Shown: one piece after another, positions 23,397-34,162 of the stretch
Layout: each line of letters begins with the position of its first letter
Position numbering within the stretch: position 1 is the first letter of the stretch
Assembly (NCBI GenBank): GCA_036571765.1
Contig: BROE01000017.1
Span: 1,679,045-1,743,044 of the forward strand
Length of the DNA stretch: 64,000 nucleotides
Direction of reading: 5' to 3'
From: Plecoglossus altivelis
Taxonomy: Eukaryota > Chordata > Actinopteri > Osmeriformes > Plecoglossidae
The notes under the pieces: generated by a model
The model's database searches: none
What the model was told of the DNA's origin: nothing
What the model saw: the letters and a program-made list of their open reading frames with translations, nothing else
Translations under genes and position numbers: made by a program

Positions 23397-24659
23397 TTGT
23401 TCTGCCTGAACCTGAAGATTCCTCATGGAACATCAGCCGCCCAGAAGATCGTTCTGGCTTACGATGAGTTTGGTAACGTGGGTGATGGTTTCTAATGGGT
23501 GGGTCCTTACTGATGTGAGACTCATTGGTGGAAACACTCACGGCCGCACACAAACAACGTCTGTCTATTTTTGGATATCCTCCAGAAGTTCTTCACAAAA
23601 TTGGCAAGTGCCTCCAGAAGCATATCTCCGCTTCACATCACAGTTAATAGTACATCACAATAAAAGTTAATCGAAAACTTGATAAACAATTTACCACTGA
23701 AAAAATACCACCTCCTAATGGCAAAGAGTTGTGAGACAGTGCAGTAACATTGATCCTAAGGTTTATCTGGTGAGGCAGTATTTTTGATTAAACCAATTAA
23801 GATGACCACTTGGGCCTAGTTGTCTTTCCATTCATCTATGAAGGCTCTATTTCCAACTATAACTTCCCATTCCAACTTTTTGATTGTGAAATCTTTCTCT
23901 TACTAGCTATCTGGCTAGCAGAAACATCTAAAAGGACTGTGTGTAGCATCTGCTAACTTCATTTTGCAGTCAACGTAAGCTAAACAAGACACTCTTTAAA
24001 AGTCTGTTGCAATTTCCAGTGGCATTATTGTATCACTGATTATCTTTATTTAACCTTAGATTATGAGCCAGCTCGCCATCTAATGGCTTAGACGCCGTTG
24101 TGGTCCAACCTAACTTGCCGTCCCCTGACCAAAAGACACATTCAGGCACACAATGCAAATATCCACAGAGTATATGATCCATCCATATCTCACATACAAG
24201 CTTATGTGTGTGTTATAGTGTGCACACAATGCCGGTGACTGTTAAGATGTGGTCTTTCCGGTAGCTGCCCAGTGTGTGAGACACAGCAGTTGCAAACACA
24301 TATACACAGGAACACACACCATCCACACCACCACATATTGTGTTGTGAGTTGAAAGCAACAAAAGAAGTTATGGTTTCAGCTAGCCTGGTTTAGTTTCAG
24401 TGCTCGCACATCATGCTCTATTGGTGGAACTCACCACACTCAAACCCTTACACTCACATACACATTGTCACACACACATGCGCATTAACCACTTGTAATG
24501 GAAGAGAAAAAAACTCTGCCAGCTATGGTTTCAAATGGAAATGTTCATGTCGTTTGTGTTTGTGCATGCAGTCGTGTGTAGATGTGTGCATCATTGCCAA
24601 ACCTCACCCACACAAATACATCAGCCACACTAAAAGATGACATGATGTCTGTACAGTTT

Positions 24660-25600
24660 TCTGGACTAGATGGATGTAGCAAGGGGGAAGGACCCAAAAA
24701 GAAAAAAAAAAAAAAAAACCCCAAAAAGTAATGGATGACGAGTATAATATGAATGACTTTGCAATAACAGAACATATTGCAGAAAGTAATTGACAGTAAT
24801 GAACAAATTACAATATTTACTGAATGAATGAGAGTAAGCAATTAAATGCAGGAATAAATGAATGAATGAAAACACTACAGGACAAATTACAGTCATAAGT
24901 GAATGTATTTGAAAGTATTTTTTCACAAATTCAGTTGATCTGGTGCAATTCCTCTGGTCAGGAGAGGTGCTGGTCTGCCTGCAGAGTGGAGCAACCATGA
25001 CCTCCTCCACACGTTCATCTCCTCCCCACCTTTTCCTCCCTATCCTCTCCTTCACCTTATCGTTACCCCTTTCCTTGGCTTCTCCAGCCTTTACAAACAA
25101 ACGCGCGGCCGTGCTCTACAGACGATTCTGTCCGTACACCACATCCTGAGGAACAGGAGAGGGTGTGGCTCTCTCTCTCCTCCTCCCAATTTTCACGTCT
25201 GCGTAGATCACTTCCTCCCCTCCTCCACCTGAGAGCAAGGACAGGGTCTAGCCTGGTAGACAGGTCAAAGCCTGAGGACTGGTGGGTCAGGGACAGTTAG
25301 CGGGGACTAGTTTAGGCGCTAGGTCAGTTTAGGGCATAAAAACAGGGTTATTCGTAGGACAAGGGCTAGTATTTCAATGACAGAGAAGAGGACTCAGCAG
25401 TTTACCTGGAGTGAACAGTAGTATGGGACGTGGCCTGTGTTCAGAAAGGCGTCTGATGGCTCAGAAACAGAGAGAAAGAGGAGGAGGCGGTCCGCCCACA
25501 TGACAGAAAACCGTCACAATCGCAAAGTGTGATGTCAGAGCAGACTCTGATGGGACAACTGGAAGTAATTTCAAAGAAATGTTTTGGCTGCGATGATCTT
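24660..25600. other. low-accuracy sequence, insertion-rich relative to sister copies
   Basis: Compared with the same unit in copies B and E, this stretch has scattered one- to few-base insertions. Examples are the A run with flanking purines at 24693-24727, 'acgcgcggccgtgctctacagacgattctg' against 'acgcgtctctacagaacgatctg', and the membrane-span exon 18 bp longer than in E with local frame breaks. DNA on both sides matches the sister copies closely. The pattern fits uncorrected long-read gap filling rather than evolution. Confidence 0.65.
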
Positions 25601-26100
25601 TCATGGAAAGCAAACATTATAGTCAGCTTGTAAGCTTGGATTCTTAACTTCTTCCTCTGTGGTTCTCTTTTGACCGTACCTGAACAGGCAGAAAGATGAA
25701 TAGTCTTCCTCTTGGTGCTGACGTCATTCTGAGCTTCACAAGTCACACTTCCAGTCATATAATTCTTTAAGGTGATGGTGGTGTTAGGATGAGATTGGTT
25801 GGAGATACTTATGTTGGTCAGTGATTGGTTGGCCAGACTCCAGCGGTACTCCACATGGTCTCCCTCTGAAGAGCATGTGACCTGAGTCTCTCCTCCAGAC
25901 AGACAGATGAGAGACAGGACTGGCTCAGACACTGGGGCTGACACACACACAAAGAAGGGAAAACGCATACACAAATACAAAAGTCAGGCACACAACATTC
26001 GCATGCACAGACACATTTATCAGCGCACACACACATACATACATACATCCATACATCCATACATCCATACATCCATACATCCATACATCCATACATCCAT

Positions 26101-26131
<31 letters not shown>

Positions 26132-27261
26132 TACAGTATACATGCAGTAGATATATAGAAATACACAGCGGAGGGGGGAATTAGACAGTCGTTAAAAACA
26201 CAGAAGAATCCATTGAGTTAAACCTTACTAGGAAGACGGGAAAGAGAAACATACAAGTAATAACTTAGCATACCTTGGATCTCAAGTGTCATGTTCACCA
26301 TCCGAGATAACTTTCCATCTGAACAGTAGACCTGAAGTTGGTACAAACCTCGGTCAGTTTTCACTGCTGAGTCAATCCTGAATGTGCCTTTGGTGAACTT
26401 AGACCGATTCACATAGTCTGAATGCAAGATGTGCACTGCATTTTTTTTAAATGTAAAGATAACCATAATTTTCCCTTCACTGATTTTCCCAAAACTCATC
26501 TCTTTTTCATATGCATCCAAGATCAGCTGCAGGGAGAGTGGTTCTTCTAAAGTTCCAGAACACTTCACAGCTCCTACTGCATCAGAAAGATTACAGGTTC
26601 TGGAACCTGCAAAAAAAAAAGATCAAATGGCTTTGTCCTTGACAGCTAAAATCTACCTATCACTACTTACACCAGACATAACAGACACTTTGCCAAAACA
26701 GTTTTAACCTTAGTAACAACTAATTAAATGTCTCCCCAACCAGCAGGAAAAACAAAAGCTTGCAACATTGTAGTCTTGCTGAACTAAATAGAAGTCCTAC
26801 TCTACATATTGATCACATAAGATAAATAGAATAAGTCATAATGTCATATTTTTTCTTTAAACACCAAGGATTAACTTTGATTATTTTTATCACACTCTTC
26901 TTGCATAAAACCATGTAAAGTAAGTTACAATTTACTTGCTTTGCAGCCAAAGGTTTGACTACGGCTTTTAAAACCTTCATGTTTAAATAAAAAGCGTGTT
27001 AAAACCCAAACTGCACTTAAAGTGATCTCAAATATTCTTTTCTCAGCCCCAATACCTTGTGAAATATTTTGTGAAAAATGTCCCCGCTTGAAAGAGCAAG
27101 CAGGGGAGCGGATTTGAATGCTCCCATCCTCCATCTTTGGGTGTGTTACAGAATGTTCCCCAGGGTGTTCCCCCCCTCACCCTGCCGAGGTACAGCTTGC
27201 CACGCATCTTACCCTCTGTCGCTCTGAAGACCAACAGGAACACAACCGGAAGAAGATCCAT
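25116..27261 (-). CDS. CD2/SLAM-like receptor copy C, membrane exon disrupted as assembled
   Basis: Exons: 27213-27261 (leader MDLLPVVFLLVFRATE), 26274-26606 (V-like), 25680-25937 (C2, four cysteines), 25406-25558 (membrane span) and 25116-25228 (tail). Leader, V and C2 exons are open and well formed. V carries QVYCSDGK, an extra cysteine not seen in the other copies. The membrane exon keeps its splice sites and starts VVPSES like copy E, but is frameshifted by scattered insertions and reaches a stop. The tail exon is open: EEVIYADVKI is intact, and the second motif reads VVYGQNRL where E has VVYGQIVL, from two compensating small indels. All the damage lies within the low-accuracy stretch 24660-25600, so the gene is probably functional in the animal. 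A true pseudogene remains possible. Confidence 0.65.
26030..26127. repeat. 8-bp (acatccat)n plus CA microsatellite in intron 2 of copy C
   Basis: About eight copies of acatccat are followed by a CA run, occupying the position of the (CATA)n run in copy B. The octamer looks like two tetramers, one carrying a substitution, later amplified together. Confidence 0.9.
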
Positions 27262-27655
27262 TTGTTCTGCCTGAACCTGAAGATTCCTCATGGAACATCA
27301 GCCGCCCAGAAGATCGTTCTGGCTTACGATGAGTTTGGTAACGTGGGTGATGGTTTCTAATGGGTGGGTCCTTACTGATGTGAGACTCATTGGTGGAAAC
27401 ACTCACGGCCGCACACAAACAACGTCTGTCCATTTTTGGAAATCCTCTAGAAGTTCTTCACAAAATTGGCAAGTGCCTCCAGAAGCATATCTCCGCTTCA
27501 CATCACAGTTAATAGTACATCACAATAAAGTTAATCGAAAACTTGATAAACAATTTACCACTGAAAAATACCACCTCCTAACGGCAAAGAGTTGTGAGAC
27601 AGTGCAGTAACATCGATCCTAAGGTTTATCTGGTGAGGCAGTATTTTGTAACTCA

Positions 27656-27756
27656 CCTAAAGCAGCACTGCTACTAGAAGACTAGAAGCTGTTTCTGAAG
27701 TGCTGCTTTTGTATGAAAGTGTACAAACTAAGATGAAAGGCTCTATGCTCTTTATA
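27656..27756 (-). promoter_or_regulatory. TATA box and non-coding first exon of copy C
   Basis: TATAAAG on the minus strand (27750-27756) is followed by the conserved leader ending CTTTAG|GTGAGTTAC. Almost identical to the copy A and D blocks. Function is inferred from conservation. Confidence 0.45.
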
Positions 27757-28739
27757 GACATGAGATGCTAGTAGTCTGCTATTTACAGACCAGGGTTGAC
27801 AATGTTGGTTATGGAATAGCGTGAAAAGAAATCTGTCACAGTCTTTTTGTGACGTGGTGTTTTATATGACATGAATAGTTTTATGTAATTTGTTTGTTTA
27901 CATTTTTCTGGCCAACCACATTACTTTGCTAATCACATTCTTTTTTGACATTCTTTTGTACAAAATAAAAGCGCAAGATTTTTTTAAATCAAAGTCTTAT
28001 TTTAAGGTGAGATTTTTAAACAATTCTGACTGAAGTTTGAGCGTAAAGGCCATATAGAAGGAACAAAGTTAATCTCTGGTCAAATCTTATATCATTTTTC
28101 TGCTTGTCCTTACCAAAAACAAAAAGTGAAACCTACCTAAAGGTTCTATTACATATTACATAACGGTCCAAAAACAGTAGTGGACACATGCATGCAGTTA
28201 GGATGTTTTACTATAAGTGTCTCCTTCAAAGCTGAAATGAGACCTATGTCTGCTGGCTTTGCATTGATTAAACCATTTAAGATGACCACTTGGGCCTAGT
28301 TGTCTTTCCATTCATCTATGAAGGCTCTATTTCCAACTATAACTTCCCATTCCAACTTTTTGATTGTGAAATCTTTCTCTTACTAGCTATCTGGCTAGAA
28401 GAAACATCTAAAAGGACTGTGTGTAGCATCTGCTAACTTCATGTTGCACACAACGTGGGCTAAACAAGACACTCTTTAAAAGTCTGTTGCAATTTCCAGT
28501 GGCATTATTGTATCACTGATTATCTTTATTTAACCTTAGACTATGAGCCAGCTCGCCATCTAATGGCTTAGACGCCGTTGTGGTCCAACCTAACTTGCCG
28601 TCCCCTGACCAAAAGACACATTCAGGCACACAATGCAAATATCCACAGAGTATATGATCCATCCATATCTCACATACAAGCTTATGTGTGTGTTATAGTG
28701 TGCACACAATGCCGGTGACTGTTAAGAAGTGGTCTTTCC

Positions 28740-29808
28740 GGTAGCTGCACCGTGTATGAAGAAACACGAAGCATTTTGCAAACACACAATAACAACAGGA
28801 CACACACCCCCACCCCCACCACACCACCAGACAGTATGTGTTGTTGAAGTTGGAAAAGCAACAAAAGAAGTTAAATGGTTTCAGCTAACTGGGTTTAGTT
28901 TTGCAGTTGGCTCGCCACAAATCAATGCTCTTATTGGTGGAAAACTCAACCAAACCAAACCCCTTACACACATACACATGTGTGCACACACATGCACAAT
29001 TTGGCCGGCATTAAACCACTTGTTAAATGGGAAGAGAATAAAAACTTCTTGGCCAGCTTATGGTCAATTTGGAAATGTTTTCATGCCGTTGTTGTTTTGT
29101 CCTATTGCCATGTCGTGGTAAGATGTGGTGCAGTCATGCCAACTCAAACCCCACAACACAATCACATCAGCCGACACAAAAGAGACATGATGTTCACTGT
29201 ACAGTTCTGGACCTAGCATGGTGCCAACAAGGCCAATGGCCAACAAAGTAAATGGATTGAAGAAAGTAATGAAAACTGCAACTTGCAATAACAAAACATA
29301 ATTGCAGATAAAGAAATCACAGTAAATGAATCAAAATTGCGAATACTTGGAAGACTGAATGAAAATGAGAGTAAGGCCAAATTAAAATGCAGGGAATCAC
29401 ATGGAATGAATGAAAACAACTAACAGGACAAAATTACAGTCCTTAAGTGGAATTATTGAAAGTGATTTTCTTCACAAATTTCAAGTTGATCTTGGTGCAA
29501 TGTCTCCCTCTGTCAGGAGATTTGCCCTGGTCTGCCCTGGCAAGAGTGGGGAAGCAACCATGACCCTCCCCCCACAAACGTTCAATCTCCCCTCCCCACC
29601 CTTTCCTCCCATCCCTCCCCCCTTTTACCTGGGTCACTTAAACCCCCTTTCTCTTTCTCCAGCCAACAAACAACGCGTCTTACAGAACGATCGTTCCGTT
29701 ACAACCGACATCCTAGGAAACAGGAGAGGGGTGGTGGGCTCTCTCTCTCTCCTCTTCCACCAATTTCAACTCTGCGGTAGATTCTCACTTCCCCCGCTCC
29801 TCCACCTG

Positions 29809-29840
<32 letters not shown>

Positions 29841-30530
29841 GCGGGAGCAAAAGACAGGGTTAGCTGTAGACCAGGGGCTTAGCTGTAGGACAGGGTCAAG
29901 CCTAGGACTGGGTTGGGTCAGGGACAGGGTTAGGCCTGGGACTAGTTAGGGCTAGGTCAAGTTTAGGGCTACAACAGGGTTAGGTTTAGAACAAGGCTAG
30001 TATTTCATGACAGAGAGAGAGGACTCCAGCAGTTTACCTGAGTGAACATTATGGGACGTGGCCTTGTTTCCAAGAAAAGTGTCCTGATGCTCCAGAAGAA
30101 CTAGAGAGAGAGGAGGAAGGGGTCCCCCGCTCCAACAAGCTGACAGAACCGTCACAATCCAAAGTTGTTCGGCCAGAACTGCTGAAAATGGACAACCGGA
30201 AGTAAATGTTCACAAAAAATGTTTTTGGCTGCCAAATGAATCTTTTCCATGGAAAAGCAAAAATTAATAGTCCCAGCTTTTGTAAGCTTGGGATTCTTAC
30301 ATCTTCCGCTCTGTGGTTCTTTTTTGACTGGAAACCTAAACACGGCAGAAAAAGATGAAAATAGTTTTCCGTCTTGGTCGGGCTTGATGCCATTTCTGAG
30401 GCTTCAAAACAAGTTCACCAGCTTCCAGTTCCATACATAATCTTTAAGGTGATGTGGTGGTGGTAGGATAGAAATTGGTTGGAGATTTCTGCTATTTGGT
30501 CCCATGAGTTGGGTTGGCACACTCCAAGCG
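28740..30530. other. low-accuracy sequence, 1.8 kb, insertion-rich relative to sister copies
   Basis: Aligned by eye to copies B and E, nearly every 8-12 bases carries an inserted or doubled base. For example 'ggtggaaaactcaaccaaaccaaacccc' stands against 'ggtggaactcaccacactcaaaccc'. A run of about 30 G at 29808-29837 replaces 'gagagcaagg'. Sequence is clean again from about 30530. The error type suggests uncorrected long-read gap filling across the tandem repeat. Gene content here should not be taken at face value. Confidence 0.75.
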
Positions 30531-31831
30531 GTACTCCACATGGTCTCCCTCTGAAGAGCATGTGACCTGAGTCTCTCCTCCAGACAGACAGATGAAAGAT
30601 AGGACTGGCTCAGACACTGGGGCTGACACACACACACACATACACAAACAGAAGGACAAATATACACAAATACAAAAGACAGGCATACACCTCTCGTATG
30701 CACACAAACACACACGCACAAGTGCATAGAAATACATGGCGGAGGAGGGATTTAGACAGTTGTTAAAACACAGAAGAATCCATTGACTTTAACCTTAACC
30801 GGAACACAGGAAATGGCAAATATTCAAGTAATACCTTAACGTACCTTGGATCTCAAGTGTCATGTTCACCTTCTGAGTCAATTTCCCGTTTGAACTGTAG
30901 ACCTGAAGTTGGTACAAACCTCGGTCAGTTCTCACTGCTGAGTCCAGCCGGAAGGTGCCATTGGTGAACTTAGACCGATTCACATAGTCTGAATGCAAGA
31001 TGTGCACTACATTTGTTCTTAATGTAAAGATAACCATAATTTTCCCTTCGCTGATTTTCCGAAAACGCATCTCTTTTTCATATGCATCCAAGATCAGCTG
31101 CAGGGAGAGTGGTTCTCCTAAAGTTCCGGAACACTTCACAGCTCCTACTGCATCAGAAAGATTACAGGTTCTGGAACCTGCAAAAAAAAAAGATCAAATG
31201 GCTTTGTCCTTGACAACTAAAATCTACCTATCAGTATTTTCATCAGACATAACAGACACTTTGCCAAAACAGTTTTAACCTTAGTAACAACTAATTAAAT
31301 GTCTCCCCAACCAGCAGGAAAAACAAAAGCTTGCAACATTGTAGTCTTGCTGAACTGAATACAAGTCCTACTCTACGTATTGATCACATAAGATAAATAT
31401 ATTAATTCATAATGTCATATTTTTTCTTTAAACACCAAGGATCAACTTTGATTATTTTATCACACTCTTCTTGCATATAAACATGTAAAGTAAGTTACAA
31501 TTTACTTGCTTTGCAGCCAAGGGTTTGACTACGGCTTTTAAAACCTTCATAATTAAATACAAAGTGTGTTAAAACTCACACTGCACTTAAAGTGATCTTA
31601 AATATTCTTTTCTCAGCCCCAATACCTTGTGAAATATTTTGTGAAAAATGTCCCCGCTTGAAAGAGCAAGCAGGGGAGCGGATTTGAATGCTCCCATCCT
31701 CCATCTTTGGGTGTGTTACAGAATGTTCCCCAGGGTGTTCCCCCCCTCACCCTGCCGAGGTACAGCTTGCCACGCATCTTACCCACTGTAGCTCTGAAGA
31801 CCACCAGGAACACAACCGGAAGGAGATCCAT
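29679..31831 (-). CDS. CD2/SLAM-like receptor copy D, 3' half unreadable as assembled
   Basis: The leader exon 31783-31831 (MDLLPVVFLVVFRATV) and V-like exon 30845-31177 are open and clean. The C2 exon (30336-30622, 29 bp longer than in the other copies), membrane exon (about 30038-30195) and tail exon (about 29679-29805) can be placed by similarity, but carry many small insertions that break the frame. These breaks begin at the edge of the low-accuracy stretch ending near 30530, while the first part of the C2 exon (30530-30622) is normal. A complete gene like copy E's ancestor is the likely truth. Its V exon is closest to C in the domain core, but its intron 2 start resembles A and E. Confidence 0.55.
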
Positions 31832-32225
31832 TTGTTCTGCTTGAACCTGAAGATTCCTCATGGAACATCAGCCGCCCAGAAGATCGTTCTGGCTTACGAT
31901 GAGTTTGGTAACGTGGGTGATGGTTTCTAATGGGTGGGTCCTTACTGATGTGAGACTCATTGGTGGAAACACTCACGGCCGCACACAAACAACGTCTGTC
32001 CATTTTTGGAAATCCTCTAGAAGTTCTTCACAAAATTGGCAAGTGCCTTCAAAAGCATTTGTCCACTTCGCATCACAGTTAATAGTACATCACAATAAAA
32101 GTTAATCGAAAACTTGATAAACAATTTACCACTGAAGAAATACCACCTCCTAATGGCAAAGAGTTGTGAGACAGTGCAGTAACATTGATCCTAAGGTTTA
32201 TCTGGTGAGGCAGTATTTGGTAACT

Positions 32226-32328
32226 CACCTAAAGCAGCACTGCTACTAGAAGACTAGAAGCTGTTTCTGAAGTGCTGCTTTTGTATGACAGTGTACAAAC
32301 TAAGATGAAAGGCTCTATGCTCTTTATA
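32226..32328 (-). promoter_or_regulatory. TATA box and non-coding first exon of copy D
   Basis: TATAAAG on the minus strand (32322-32328) with the same downstream leader and GTGAGTTAC donor as copies A and C. Inferred from conservation. Confidence 0.45.
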
Positions 32329-34162
32329 GACATGAGTTGCTGGTAGTCTGCTATTTACAGACCAGGGTTGACAATGTTGGTTATGGAATAAAGTTCAAAG
32401 AAATCTGTCACAGTCTTTTTGTGATATAGTGTTTCACATGACATGAATAGTTTTATGTAATTTGTTTGTTGGCATTTTTCTGATTTGACCTCATCTGTGC
32501 TGGATAGATGTTCGGCACGAGAGCGTAAATATTTGGCCTACCACATTATTTTGCTAATCACATTCTTTTTTGACAATATTTTCTACAAAATAAAAGTGCA
32601 AGATTTTTTTGGTATAAAAGTCTTATTTTAAGGTCAAATTTTTAAACAATTCTGACTGAAGTTTGAGCGTAAAGGCCATATAGAAGGAGCAATGTTAATC
32701 TTTGGTCACATCTGATATCATTTTTCTACTTGTCCTTACCAAAAATGAAAAGTGAAACCTACCTAAAGGTTCTATCACGTAATGGTCCAAAAACAGTAGT
32801 GGACACATGCATGCAGTTAGGATGTTTTACTATAAGTGTCTCCTTCAAAGCTGAAATCAGACCTATGTCTGCTGGCTTTGCATTGATTAAACCAATTAAG
32901 ATGACCACTTGGGCCTAGTTGTCTTTCCATTCATCTATGAAGGCTCTATTTCCAACTATAACTTCCCTTTCCAACTTTTTGATTGTAAAATCTTTCTCTT
33001 ACTCACTATCTGGCTAGCAGAAACATCTAAAAGGACTGTGTGTAGCATCTGCTAACTTCATGTTTCACACAACGTAGGCTAAGCAAGACACTCTTTAAAA
33101 GTCTGTTGAAATTTCCAGTGATATTATTGTATCACTGATTATCTTTATTTAGCCTTAGATTATGAGCCAGCTCGCCATCTAATGGCTTAGACGCCGTTGT
33201 GGTCCAACCTAACTTGCCGTCCCCTGACCAAAAGATACATTCAGGCACACAATGCAAATATCCACAAAGTATGTGATCCATCCATATCTCACATACAAGC
33301 TTCATGTGTGTGCTATAGTGTGCACACAATAACTGTGACTGTTAAGATGTGGTCATTTCCGCTTGCTGCATCGTGTGTGAGACACAGCAGTTGCAAACAC
33401 ACATACACAGGAACACACACCATCCACACCACCACATATTATGTTGTGAGTTGAAAGCAACAAAAGAAGTTATGGTTTCAGCTAGCCTGGTTTAGTTTCA
33501 GTGCTCGCACATCATGCTCTCTTGGTGGAACTCACCACACTCAAACCCTTACACTCACATACACATTGTCACACACACATGCGCACTAACCACTTGTAAT
33601 GGAAGAGAAAAAAACTCTGCCAGCTATGGTTTCAAATGGAAATGTTCATGTCGTTTGTGTTTGTGCATGCAGTCGTGTGTAGATGTGTGCATCATTGCCA
33701 AACCTCACCCACACAAATACATCAGCCACACTAAAAGATGACATGATGTCTGTACAGTTTTCTGGACTAGATGGTGCACAAGCAATGGCACAAAGTAATG
33801 GATGACAGTAATGAATGACTTGCAATAACAAACATATTGCAGAAAGTAATCACAGTAATGAACAAATTGCAATATTGACTGAATGAATGAGAGTAAGCAA
33901 TTAAATGCAGGAATAAATGAATGAATGAAAACACTACAGGACAAATTACAGTCATAAGTGAATATATTTGAAAGTATTTTTTCACAAATTCAGTTGATCT
34001 GGTGCAATTCCTCTGGTCAGGAGAGTTGCTGGTCTGCCTGCAGAGTGGAGCAACCATGACCTCCTCCGCACGTTCATCTCCTCCCCACCTTTCCCTCCCC
34101 ATCCTCTCCTTCACCTGGTCTTACACCTTTCCTTCTTCTCCAGCCCACAAACAAACGCGTCT

